Made by a program: the position numbers and the translations under genes
Assembly: GCA_024663395.1 (NCBI GenBank)
Contig: JANFAH010000041.1
Location: forward strand, 310,001 to 374,000
Reading direction: 5' to 3'
Length of the DNA stretch: 64,000 nt
From: Pisolithus tinctorius
Lineage: Eukaryota > Basidiomycota > Agaricomycetes > Boletales > Pisolithaceae
The notes under the pieces: model-generated
Databases searched by the model: none
The model's input: the letters and a program-made list of their open reading frames with translations, nothing else
What the model was told of the DNA's origin: nothing
Shown: piece by piece, positions 12,953-23,129 of the stretch
Position numbering within the stretch: the first letter of the stretch is position 1
How the letters are laid out: each line of letters begins with the position of its first letter

Positions 12953-13171
12953 GTGTTGGGATTCGGGGCGCAGTAGGAACGGGCTCCTTAGACTTGAAAG
13001 TACATAAGATCTAGATGCAATTCGACAGCTGGACGTTTGTGAGAACTTGATCACTCATCGACTCCTGAGTGTGTGCGGGAATTTGTCCGATCTGGCATGT
13101 CTCGGATGTCATGGAAGGGAGCAGTAAGCATAAAAGTACGTATCCTGTCGTAATGCACAACACACCCGACG

Positions 13172-14576
13172 ATGACCTCAGTGGGCGAAGAAGCTATCGA
13201 CAGCACCGATCCGATTAGTTGCACCAGACTAATCGATGTTGCTTCCGTGACAGAGGTTTGTGCATATCTACTATTAACACGTTACTACGTGGAGGTTTAC
13301 GATCACTTACTCTTCAACGCTCGATCGTGTTTCATTGGTGCGTACAGGGAGAAACGGTACTCTATCTGGGATGCGACACTGGATCTGGGGTTCTCTACAT
13401 CGCGAAGAGGATAGGTGACAAGGGTCAAGTTATAGGCATCGACGAGCGCTTGGTACGTTTCAATGGAAAACGTATTTGCTCGTGGACATAGCATACTTAA
13501 GCCCTCGCTCGATTACTGCAAGGACGCCATCGCCCAAGCCAGACGCACTGCTACCGCAAGGGGTCTAAGACCACCTCGAGTCGCATTCGTACATGTCTTA
13601 CAGACGGATGAGTTACCTGTCTTATCGGACTCTGTGGACTGCGTCGTATCGATGTGGTCTTTCCGATCTGATTCCGAACGGCAGGAGGAAGAGAAGTTAG
13701 GTAACGAGATCTGGAGAGTGGTCAAGCCAGGAGGGCGTGTCGTTCTCAGTATGAAAGATGTGAGTATTTTCCTTTCGGACACCGGGATCACTTCTGGATA
13801 GGGGCTCTGGTTCACAGATCCCCGAGAGCCTGCGCTCGAGGCTGGTCGTCGATGCTGTGTATAATCATGGTAGCCAACCGGAAGTGGCGATGAATGGTGC
13901 GTACGTCTTCGATGCTCTTCGATGGGACAAGCACTCGATTGCGAAGCAGATAACAAAATATTCTATCGTCTGCACGCCGTGAAACCACCTCGCAAGGAAG
14001 AAGACGGATATCTTCCCCTCGAATCGGCCCTAAGAGACTGGTGGATCGCATATCCAGCACCAGTATCCGAAGTTCAGCACTTGGATTGCGGGGACGTGGC
14101 AAATATGATGAGGAATGGAAGTGAGAAGCAAGGCGACTATGTCGTAATCGATGTCAGGAGGAAAGATCATGCGGTGCGCTGGTTTTCTTTTCTTGTGTCT
14201 CGTTGCGGTTTGGATTTACGAAACCTTCATGTATGGACAGGGTGGGCACGTACGAGGAAGTGTGCAGTGTCCTGCTCAGACGTTCTACGACGATCTTCCG
14301 AGTTTCTACGAGAGGTTTGGAGAGAAGAAACAGGTGGTGTTTTACTGTGGAAGCTCGCACGGAAGAGGCCCGAGATGTGCAAGATGGTGCGTATCTCTTA
14401 CCCTCATTGTGGTCGAACTACATGGAGGAGACAAATGGATCCGTTGTAGGTACCAAGATTACTTGAATGCCAAGGGCGATACGAGATCGGAGGCACTTGT
14501 GATGAGAGGTGGGGTTAAGGAATGGAAGGAGAGGTTTGGGGGGGACGATGGCTTGACAGATAGGGATGCGGACTGA
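13172..14576 (+). CDS. SAM-dependent methyltransferase fused to an Acr2/CDC25-like rhodanese
   Basis: Seven exons give 341 aa: 13172-13255, 13348-13452, 13502-13759, 13818-13896, 13947-14173, 14241-14386, 14450-14576. The N-terminal half is a class I methyltransferase: motif I VLYLGCDTGSG, acidic GIDE after strand 2, DCVVS, and the late motif EIWRVVKPGG. It most resembles arsenite methyltransferases, but the expected arsenic-binding Cys pairs are not evident. The C-terminal half has DYVVIDVRRKDHA, GHVRGSVQCP and a phosphatase/reductase loop YCGSSHGRGPRCA (CX5R), like the HCX5R loop of Acr2 arsenate reductases and CDC25. The fusion depends on the 50-nt intron 13897-13946; reading through it would end the first protein near 13981. 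The first intron (13256-13347) is the least certain. The pair suggests arsenic or other metalloid detoxification, which is an inference. Confidence 0.7.
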
Positions 14577-15495
14577 CGAGGATAGATGAAGGAGGGGTGC
14601 GGCCGGGATGTGCTTGTACAGAGACATCGCCAGGCTCATTGGGACCGTCCCTTGCATATCGAATCGTGGTATTATTGTGTACGCGAAAGCCAAAGCAAGT
14701 GGTGCTCGCTAAGTACTTTACCATGTCGCTTTTGGATTGCAACGGCATGATCCAGAGATTGGTGAAATGGTTCAACGTCGGCATCGCTGTAGCCGTGGAG
14801 AAACGAAAAGAGGATGCGAACATCTTCTGGTACAAATGTAGACGCAAGTTCCATCCTCAAGTGATACGGTCAACACGATGTCCTCTCCCAGGTCTGCGCA
14901 GGGGTTTTGGTAGAGCCTCAAGAGGTCATTCTAGTATACAAAACTACAGGGATACAGCGTCGGGCCGACAGAATCTGATGGTCCCCTCCGAGGCCCGCGC
15001 TTGCGATCTTGACTTGGAGGAGGCCATCGGATTGTGTCGCGACACACACTTCGTTTGTCGCATTGCTCAGTGGCGCTGGATGAGTGTAGCGAATAATTGC
15101 TGGATTTGATGGAGTCTGGGGTAGTTCCTACCGTATTCTTGTGCATTGTAGTCGTGATTCCAGTGAGACTGAAGATTTACGGGGAGAAGAGAGGAAGCTA
15201 ACCTGATAGCCAGATGTTGATACACGAAAAGCTATCGTACACATCCTGGTAAGATTGTTCATCTGCGTCATAGTTAGTACAGCGAAAGCAACGACGGATG
15301 TGGATTGGATGACGGTTTGTGGGTTATCGGGAGGTCTAAAGGTGGAATGGAAGGATTGAAGGGTCCATAAAGGTTGCCACCTCGTGAGTATGAACTTCCT
15401 TGCTTGTCTTGACCTACCCTCACGACGTCTCGATATTGGAACTCAATACACAGATTACTTGTACAAAAGTTAATCCCCCATCTACGACGTGATCA
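14577..15495. other. Intergenic region without supported gene
   Basis: About 920 bp. A 170-codon plus-strand frame (14597-15109) and overlapping minus-strand frames are present. None has a recognisable motif, and their amino-acid composition looks like non-coding sequence. Confidence 0.4.
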
Positions 15496-17026
15496 ATGCC
15501 AGCAGGACGAGGTCAACGAGGGCGTGGGCGTGGCCAGGTGCCTGCCCAACCTGGTCCCAAGAACTCCAGCGATCCTCCAGCACGGGGTCGGGCTCGTGGA
15601 CGTGCTGGAGGTAGAGGAGGCGAGAGTAGGTGGTGCCCGCCTCGGACGAGCGTCATGACGTCCCGTCAAGCAAGTCAAATGGACTACATTCCCTCTGTTA
15701 GCCGGAGTAGTGGCATAGACAAAGACGGTGACTCGTGAGCACAATGCGGGTATGGTTGATTGGTTGAGGTTCACTGACAGATTCGAGCCTGTAGGTTGAA
15801 GGACTTTCGCGTGCAGGAAGCTTATCGGGAGTTTATTGATGGGAAGGTGTGTGATTAGGGGAAAACGGTATGTTGATGGTGCTGACTGCATCCATCTCTG
15901 GATTATAGCTGACCGTGTTTTGGGAAGAGTGCCTGAGCGAACCGGTGTGTCAGAATGAGTCTGCAAAGAGAAAAAGAGTGGAGAGTCAGACGAATATTCT
16001 TATTCTTTTTCGTACGTCTTTCCGGTAACTTTTTTGGGTGCTCGGTGCTCATCCTCATCTTGGTCGAACTGCTGTAGGTAAACTTCGCGAAGGACTCCTA
16101 TCCTCAGGCCGCAACGACCAATTCGCATTGGAAGGTTCGTCATGTCAATGGGTGATATTCCAGCTACCCTCTCTCTCTCTCTATCCTGTGCGTTTACTGA
16201 AATGGACATCTCCATTTTGAATGCAGTGTACGAAACGTCGCTTTATTTATCGATCATGTTTGAGTCGTCGGTGGGTATGTTGGATACGACGTCCATACTT
16301 GCGCGACTTGTTCCGGGAATGTACACCACCATTGTTCGACCTCTCCAGTCGTCCCAATCCCAATCCCCATCTCAGTCCTCCGCCTCATTAACAGCGATAC
16401 TAATGCTCCTCCATACCCTCATTATCACATACCCCTCTCAACGAGCCTACTTCGACACTTTGAAAAGCATCCCGGAGTGCATACTAGACAGAAAATCAGA
16501 GACGTATGTATGGGTAAGAGCCGTCGCGAGGTGTCTTGGGGGATGCGATTTCGTGGAGTTTGAGAAGTTGACTAGGGGGAGCAGTGTGTTTGACTTGGTG
16601 GCGTCAGTAGGCGAGGATTCCAAGCGGGACTCGAACATACACGTTCATTCGACATCCGTTTCCAACTCTCACTCACGCAAGACAGCCCCAAACGCACAGG
16701 CGATACCGTCCCGACACACCCTAGACCTAGCACGAACAGCTCTCCGAGTGCTCTTGTCCCGCCTCCGTGCTAAAGCACGTGACCGCGCGTGGGTCGTATT
16801 TCGCAGTGCATACCGGGAAATTTCAGAGGGGGATGAGGTGAAGAGGTGGTTGGAACGGTATTTGGCGTTGGAGAGTGTTGAAGGCGTTGCTTTGGAGGGG
16901 ACGGAGAGTGTTCCGGGGACGGGAAAGATCCCGTTTGATGAATGGATAAGGGAGAGGGAGAGGGATGGTCATGTTGGAAGGAAGGAGGGAGCAGTTGGAA
17001 AGTGGGTAGTGTGCAAGTTGCGATAG
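15496..17026 (+). CDS. Uncharacterised helical protein with RG-rich N-terminus
   Basis: Five exons give 416 aa: 15496-15734, 15795-15846, 15909-16011, 16078-16134, 16227-17026. The start is followed by an Arg-Gly-rich segment (MPAGRGQRGRGRGQ, then GRARGRAGGRGG), usual in RNA-binding or arginine-methylated proteins. The remainder is predicted mainly helical: KDFRVQEAYREFIDGKLTVF, then VYETSLYLSIMF and LLSRLRAKARDRAWVVFRSAY. The pattern of paired helices followed by VYETSLYLS loosely recalls the SAC3/GANP/THP3 group that acts in mRNA export, but the likeness is weak and no function is asserted. The gene converges on RanGAP, leaving 147 bp between the stops. Confidence 0.65.
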
Positions 17027-17173
17027 GCTATCGCAGCAGTCCTAAGTCCTTAGTGGACCTTCCAATTAGATGTAGTATGGTATATACATGTCCTCTGCGC
17101 CTGCAGTGTTCAATACTTGGTTGTATTCTACAGTACCATCCATCTACCGCAACCCCGTGGTATATCAAGGGGA

Positions 17174-18469
17174 TCACTGTATATGTACTTTACCCATCAG
17201 ATTAGCAAGTTCGTCGGCCTCTTTCTCGAGGGCCACCTCCACTTCGGTGGGTGCTGCCGCTGCTTTCTCTTCCTCCTCTTCCTCCTCTTCCTTGGCTGCT
17301 TCTATTGCTGCCCTTTCTTCTTCTTCATCCTCTTCTGTGACAAGAAGCCTTCCTCCACGCTCTGTAAGTGCCTCCCGAAGGGTATCATATACTTCGTCGT
17401 CTTCGTCTGCATCGTTATCCTGGAGATCCAGACGCTTTAAGCTTGAGAGGTGGGTAGAGATGGCGTCAGCCAGGACCGTGACAGACGATACATCCAGATT
17501 GTTGTTTTGTAGTTGCAGGTCGACAAGCCTCTTATTTGATCCGGAAGCGAGTTTCTGCAGAACGGATGGGACCTCTCCGTCATGAGATAGCACGCAATCC
17601 GAGAGATTGAGCGTTCCAAGCGCAGGCAAGCTTGCTAGTGTCTCCGCCCACGCGTCAACAGCCATCAGGCCTTCGTCGGTGTCATCTGTGAACGTGTTAT
17701 CCTGAAGGTCGAGGTATCTGAGGTTCGGATTTTTCTTCAATCCTCTCGCTAGCTCTCGTATGCCAGCCATCCATATTCCATTTTGGGGCATCCTCACTTC
17801 TTCTAATGTTCCATGTTCTTCAAACGCTGCAGCCCACGCAGAAGCCGATCCATTTTCCAGCCTGTTCTGTCCGCATATGACCGTTCTCAAATTTGATACC
17901 TTTCCTTCCGCTTTTGTCAACTTTGCAGATTCGCGAAGTGCGTTCGCGATCTGTATTCCAGCTGCAGGCCCTAGCCCGTTATTCTTGAGACGAAGGGTTT
18001 GGAAACGGTTGTGTGTGAGTAGAGGAAGGAGCGGGGCTATGGAGCGTTCTCCGAATGCGTTATCGCTGAGATCGATAAGGGTTAGGGTTTGTTTTGGGAG
18101 AAGTGAGGTGCAGAGGTGAGTGAGTGCGAGAGGGATTTCGGAGATGAGACGACCAATGAAGATGCTGGAGAGATCGGCGATCTGGATATTGCGAAGGAGG
18201 GGCGTAGGATGCGGTAGTGGCGAGATGAAGTGAGTGGATTTATGAAAGACAGGATAAGAGAGATGACGATGACTTACGCGTAGAGACTCTGTCTTGTCGA
18301 TGAACGCAGCAAACGCTTTTGAAGCATCCACACCGATCGTGTTTCCGCCGAGATAGATTTCTTCGATGTACTTGGGGTCGTAACCCTTCAAGAGGGGCTC
18401 GACGTCCGCTTCTGTCTCGAGTTTGAGAGACTGGCCCCGGATGTCGAATATGCGTGGGTTGGGGGACAT
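17174..18469 (-). CDS. RNA1: Ran GTPase-activating protein (RanGAP/Rna1)
   Basis: Two exons on the minus strand, 18278-18469 and 17174-18181, give 399 aa. The 96-nt intron starts GTAAGTC and ends CCAG. The start MSPNPRIFDI is chosen because RanGAP proteins begin just before the segment that runs into YIEEIYLGGNTIG. The body is a chain of leucine-rich repeats of the ribonuclease-inhibitor type (LTLIDLSDNAFGE, FQTLRLKNNGLGPAAG, LRTVICGQNRLENG, LEEVRMPQNGI, LRYLDLQDNTF, LGTLNLSDCVL, LVDLQLQNNNLD, LKRLDLQDNDAD). The catalytic Arg and the Asn finger fall in the early repeats. An acidic Glu-rich tail follows, as in yeast Rna1. RanGAP triggers GTP hydrolysis by Ran on the cytoplasmic side and so drives nuclear transport. 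The cis-prenyltransferase stop is 216 bp upstream, on the same strand. Confidence 0.93.
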   Translation of the reverse strand: MSPNPRIFDIRGQSLKLETEADVEPLLKGYDPKYIEEIYLGGNTIGVDASKAFAAFIDKTESLRVSHRHLSYPVFHKSTHFISPLPHPTPLLRNIQIADLSSIFIGRLISEIPLALTHLCTSLLPKQTLTLIDLSDNAFGERSIAPLLPLLTHNRFQTLRLKNNGLGPAAGIQIANALRESAKLTKAEGKVSNLRTVICGQNRLENGSASAWAAAFEEHGTLEEVRMPQNGIWMAGIRELARGLKKNPNLRYLDLQDNTFTDDTDEGLMAVDAWAETLASLPALGTLNLSDCVLSHDGEVPSVLQKLASGSNKRLVDLQLQNNNLDVSSVTVLADAISTHLSSLKRLDLQDNDADEDDEVYDTLREALTERGGRLLVTEEDEEEERAAIEAAKEEEEEEEEKAAAAPTEVEVALEKEADELANLMGKVHIQ

Positions 18470-18685
18470 CGGTGGTGGTGTTGGATGTTGATGGACGGCT
18501 GTCGTCGATAGGCAATGATAAAACACATGTCACATGATCAGACACAAGTCACAAATTATCATTCTAACCATTCCGTCGTAGAATGTACAGTACTGTAATA
18601 GGTTAGCTTGAACTCGTTAAAGGTCCATTTGAAAGCTCTGCCTGCAACCCTGGAAATGTGCACTCTTGCAACATACAAACACTCT

Positions 18686-19937
18686 TCACATCGAATGGGA
18701 GGCACCCTGCTCCGAGCTCCAGACCTTACGTTGGTATTGGAGAAGGATGGGTATGAAGTCGCGAAGGCCAAAATCAGGCCAATAGGTATCGACCATGTGG
18801 ATTTGAGTGTTTTCATTGCACTTCAAGAAGGGATTGGTGCAGCGGGGCGTGGATGACAACAATCAGCGTCGATATGAGGGAAGCGGGGTGGGGAAGTATA
18901 GATGAGTGCAAGACGGCATGCGTACCTGCCATGTCAGGAATGCACTCAATCGTTTCACGCCACTAGTGCGGACAAACACGTCAAGAGGTGGACTGCCTAC
19001 AAGACTAGTGGAGAGCTGAGCCTCGATGGTATCTTCGGTGATCGTGCTGAGGGTAGGAACAGTAAGCGGATGGGGCAGAAGTGTATGGATTGCGAACGTA
19101 AGACGCAAGGCTGAAACCAGGTGCATAAACAGAGTAGCAGAGGCGGAAGGAGCAGGAAGTAAAGGAGCAAGAATATGTACCTTCCGTCCATGTCCCCGCT
19201 CTCTAGGGCCTCTCGCACCGCACTCTCGACAGCAGTCGTGATTTCGTGCTTGGAAGAATACGGCGCACAGACATTCAAGATGGCACTGGTCGTCGTAAGA
19301 CAAAGGACATTGAGCATACGGATGCTGAATAGACGAGCATATAGACACATACGCTTTGTTGTGACGCGTCATGTACTCTGCTTTCTCGATAGCAACCTGT
19401 ACATTTGGAGGGAGTAGGGAGCGCTTTCCGAGGACGTTGAGACGAACGCCGTATCGATCCAACAAATGCCTAGGGGAGTTCCAGTAAGACGGCACAAGCA
19501 CGAATGAATACACGACGCACCCCTTCTCCGCAATCTCGACGAGTCTCATTTCGGCCATCTCCATAAGAGCATCGACCTCGTCTTTCTGGCGGTTGAAGTT
19601 GTCGATAGCGAACGCATACACGGTAACGCAGTGAATGCGGAGACGCAGGCAAAGTTCAAGAACCTTGGAGATAGTTTAGAACGCGTAAACTACGAGAATA
19701 GAATACACTGACCCTCAGCAATGCTCGAAAGCCGTCTCCGTGACCCTGCTTGCCCTCCTTGCCCAACCTCCTCGCGTACCTGCGGTTGCCGTCCATCTCG
19801 AAGGCTATGTGCCTCGGAACTGGTCCCGTAGCGATGATGGAAAGAAGTAAATAAGTCAGCTGTCGTCGTACATAGTCGAATGGGAGTCGAACGAGTGCAA
19901 CGAGCGCAAGCAACGGCCAAGACAGGTAGTACGACAT
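18686..19937 (-). CDS. RER2: Cis-prenyltransferase (dehydrodolichyl diphosphate synthase)
   Basis: Six exons on the minus strand: 19713-19937, 19521-19663, 19353-19469, 19181-19285, 18926-19046, 18686-18820 (281 aa). The protein extends farnesyl diphosphate with isopentenyl diphosphate to make dehydrodolichyl diphosphate for protein glycosylation at the ER. Marks are catalytic HIAFEMDGNRRYARRLG, GHGDGFRALL, VTVYAFAIDNFNR, LNVLGKRSLLP, LNVCAPYSSKHEI, the RTSGVKRLSAFLTWQ loop that binds isopentenyl diphosphate, and the end NTQIHMVDTYWPDFG. The N-terminal segment YYLSWPLLALVALVRLPF is hydrophobic and suits membrane attachment. MSYYLSW at 19937 is chosen as start; a longer open frame upstream would overlap the divergent gene. 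It lacks a C-terminal RxG as in the Nus1-type subunit, so it is the Rer2/DHDDS-type subunit. Confidence 0.92.
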
Positions 19938-20021
19938 GGAGGGGATGAGTTCATAGAACAGCACAGCCACACCTACTATATAGGACCACTCAGCGGGACC
20001 CAGCCAGTCAACTTGTGCGAC
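19938..20021. promoter_or_regulatory. Very short divergent promoter
   Basis: Only 84 bp separate the start codons of the cis-prenyltransferase (minus) and the nucleotide pyrophosphatase (plus). Both promoters and 5' leaders must share this space or overlap the neighbouring coding sequence. A CACCTACTATATAGGACC stretch near 19970-19987 contains a TATA-like core readable in both directions. Confidence 0.55.
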
Positions 20022-22461
20022 ATGCACGACACGTCGACTGCCAACGACGACCAGGAAACACGTCGTCTGCTCGCCAACGTCGACGTCGACGTCGAAGAAC
20101 AAGTTAAGAGCAATACCAAGGCCGAGCCAAGTCAACGCAAGTGGAAGAAGCCCGCCCTCGTTTCTCTCGCTTCGTTAGGGCTGCTCCTCCTTGGCGGGGT
20201 CTCCTACCTCTCTCATCAAACGAGTGCATCAGGAGGAGGCCCAAGGGAAGGCTATCTGTGGAACGGAACACACGAATTTAAACGCACTGTCATACTCGTT
20301 TCGATAGATGGATTGCGGTAAGCATGTACATATCCTCGACGCACAACCCTGACAGTCACGCACGGTGACGTGTAGAGCGGATTACTTAGATAGAGGCCTA
20401 ACGCCTCACCTGCTCGACATTAGCAAGCAGGGAATGCGCGCGAAATTTATGAAGCCCGTCTTCCCCGTGCGTCCTGTCCACAGCCATTCGTTGCATTTAC
20501 ACCATTCACTTCTTACGCCATGCAGACTCTGACTTTTCCGTGAGTTTTGTACTTTCACCTGGGGAACAAACCTGTTAATTCAATTGCTGGAACAGCAATC
20601 ATTGGTCCCTCATGTATGTCCTCTCTACATACGTTTAGACACCCCTAATCTTGTATTCGTGTAGGACGGGACTTTACCCCGAATCTCATGGGATAGTCGC
20701 AAACGTATGTATCCGTCTTTACTATCCTATTTCCTCCTAGCCAACACTCCGAACAGTCATTCTGGGATCCCGTTTCGAACTCCATGTTTGTATATAACCA
20801 CCCAGAAACATCATTGAACGCGTCATGGTGGCTCGGTGAACCGGTACGTCTACGTCTGACTCTCGACGTGCATTTATGTAAAGCGAAAATATAAACATAA
20901 TAGATGTGGGAGACTGCCGAGCAAGCAGGGTTGAAGACTGCCAATCTTATGTGGCCAGGTCCACCCGTCACGTCGACTGGTTCTTCCCCGACTTACTATG
21001 TGCCATGGAGAGACAAGGTTCCATTAAAGGAGAAGCTTGATCAGATCTTTCAGTGGGTAGACATGGATGTAGAAGGCCGTCCGGAGCTGATTTTGGGTGA
21101 GTGTTGGCGCGGCGTTTCCAGAGTTTGTTGTCAGCCCGCCGATGAGGATCTGACATTTGTCCTCTTGTCCAATACTCCGTGTCATAACGATGCACCGTCT
21201 CCGAACGCCTCCCACCACCAGCATATGAACCTTCGCTTGATCAAGCAGGACACGCCCACGGACCAATGTCCAAAGAGGTCAATGTAAGCCCTTGCTCCGC
21301 CCTTTCCATATCACTAGCCTAACTTGCAACCGGTCTTGATTCCTGACACCGATGCGAATCCAGGAAACACTCCGGTCTGTCGACAAATTTGCGCACTCAT
21401 TACACCATGAAGTCCTCGCCCGGAATTTATCCGATATCGCGGACGTTATATTCGTAAGTGACCATGGCATGGCAGATACAAGGGTTATGGAGTGGATATT
21501 GGTGGATGATGAGAGCATACTTGGTACGTACGTGCATCTTTCCGCGCCTCCCTCCGTCCCGGTCCACGTACCATCCAAGCGCTGTTCTAAAACTGATCCA
21601 ACTGCAGGTTCACCCGGCGATGACGAACCAACGTGGGAAGTGGTCACTCACACAGATGGATGGCCCAACATGGGTTTAAGATTCCGAGCAGGGACAGATC
21701 AGAGGGCCGTATTAAGCAAGTTGATGCGAGCAACGAGGGATCCGAGGCATATTGGGAAGTTTGATGTATTCGTGACAGCGGCGTACACCGGTAGATCGGG
21801 CTTAGGTGATTTTTTTCTCTTGGGGGCGTATTGATGCGTAGATTGGGTAACTGATACGTTGATTGGTGCCCTGCTCTTCCGCCTCCGCTGCGGGTATCTA
21901 TAGGGGATGGCGAGGAAGACGTGGCGATACCCATGCCAGAACGATACCACTTCTCCGCTAGCGAGCGAATTGCCCCGATTTGGATTGTGCCACGACTTGG
22001 ATATGCGTTAACGACCAAGGCATTTGGCAAGGGTGAAAGCCACGGGGTGCGTCTGGATTCCATTCCCTTTCCAGATTCGTTATTTCTTCTTTTACCCCAT
22101 TCATTCGCCTTCCCATAATGTCATGCGCTAACGCATCGACGCCATGAAGGACCACGGATACGACAATGACGAGCCGTCGATGCGTGCGATCTTCGTAGCG
22201 CACGGTCCGTTTTCGACAGGTGCGAAAGGGATCGCTTCGCGTGCGTTGTCTTCGCGTACGCTGGATACCGGGGAGCCTGAGACGGTGCGGGCTGAGGAAG
22301 GGGAAGTGAACGGGTGGCACTCGATAGCGAACGACGAGCACGTCATGCAGGGCTTCCGGAATGTCGAGATATATAACCTTGTGATGCGCTTGTTGGACGT
22401 TGACAATGTTGCGGCCACGAACGGGACAGTTGGGTTTTGGGATGGATATCTGGAGGTATAG
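20022..22461 (+). CDS. Ecto-nucleotide pyrophosphatase/phosphodiesterase (ENPP family), type II membrane
   Basis: Twelve exons give 537 aa: 20022-20317, 20376-20466, 20526-20539, 20596-20613, 20665-20704, 20757-20843, 20904-21096, 21222-21283, 21364-21523, 21608-21805, 21904-22046, 22150-22461. A short cytoplasmic N-terminus, a single membrane anchor (PALVSLASLGLLLLGGVSYL) and an alkaline-phosphatase-fold domain follow. Two-zinc active site: Asp in VILVSIDGLR, nucleophile Thr in TLTFPNHW, SLDQAGHAHGP (D and H), FVSDHGMAD (D and H), and HGYDND (H). ENPP enzymes split pyrophosphate or phosphodiester bonds in extracellular nucleotides. Exons 3 and 4 are only 14 and 18 nt but rebuild TLTFPNHWSLM exactly. 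The donor of the intron 21806-21903 is uncertain; 21791 would also fit. Confidence 0.87.
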
Positions 22462-22760
22462 GTTGTGGAATGTTGTTAACTTCGTTGCCCGGGCCGACAC
22501 GTAGGCTTTTAATCAAGGCGTACGATGCTTGCCGTGATATCTATTGCACCCTTCATTGTGAACTTATGTCCTACATTAATGCGGAAGGTTGCGTCCAAGT
22601 GTTCTGTTGCGGGATTCCAATCATTTCCCAACGGCAGCAGACAGTTCCTAACACAATATGCAGCAATACATGATGTCACGTAGAAGTTAGTGTCCATGGA
22701 CTTTGCGAAAGGATACATACAGATCCCTCCATGTGCTGTGTACGGATACCTTACTGGCAT

Positions 22761-23024
22761 CTAGTTATACCAGGGAAGCCCCTCTGCGTTTCGGGCCATT
22801 TTGTGCACCGAGGACGAAGAGGTGTACCGCAACCCATGTGAAGACCAGTCGTCAGTGACTTCGCGAGACCTCATATCCAATGCGTGAATCTCATAAACGT
22901 AACAAGGGGGGCTGGTTGAATTTCTTAACACTTTGACGGACATGATTCTGTATACAATACCAGGCAACACAAGCCTGCGACTGATCAGCCGCAGGTTTGG
23001 GCAACTTGTCAGCGCACTTCCCAC
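22761..23024 (-). pseudogene. Remnant of a second HET-type protein C-terminus
   Basis: The minus-strand reading contains LVLPGIVYRIMSVKVL and CYVYEIHAL. These align with VLLLPSIIHQINVVKL and YVYEVHASG in the adjacent HET pseudogene (near 23440-23540). The copy lacks the HET core and any start. It is read as the tail of a tandem or rearranged duplicate. It lies between the ENPP stop and the larger HET pseudogene. Confidence 0.5.
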
Positions 23025-23129
23025 GTGTTCTGGAGATCAACAGCACCGTCTGGAAGTCGGCACGAAGCACCTGTGGAACAACGATGTATTTCTATTGCCA
23101 AGAGAAGTTCATGAGCATAGAGGCATGGT

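Noticed and set aside
13295..13347. Extra exon for the methyltransferase (frame continuing after 13294)
   Set aside because: It would need a 10-nt intron to reach the GETVLYLG frame; a single 92-nt intron is more plausible.
14597..15109. 170-codon plus-strand frame after the methyltransferase-rhodanese gene
   Set aside because: Composition and absence of any domain suggest non-coding DNA; overlapping frames on the other strand are as long.
17208..17620. Plus-strand Ser/Phe-rich frames opposite RanGAP
   Set aside because: Shadows of the acidic tail and repeats of the minus-strand gene.
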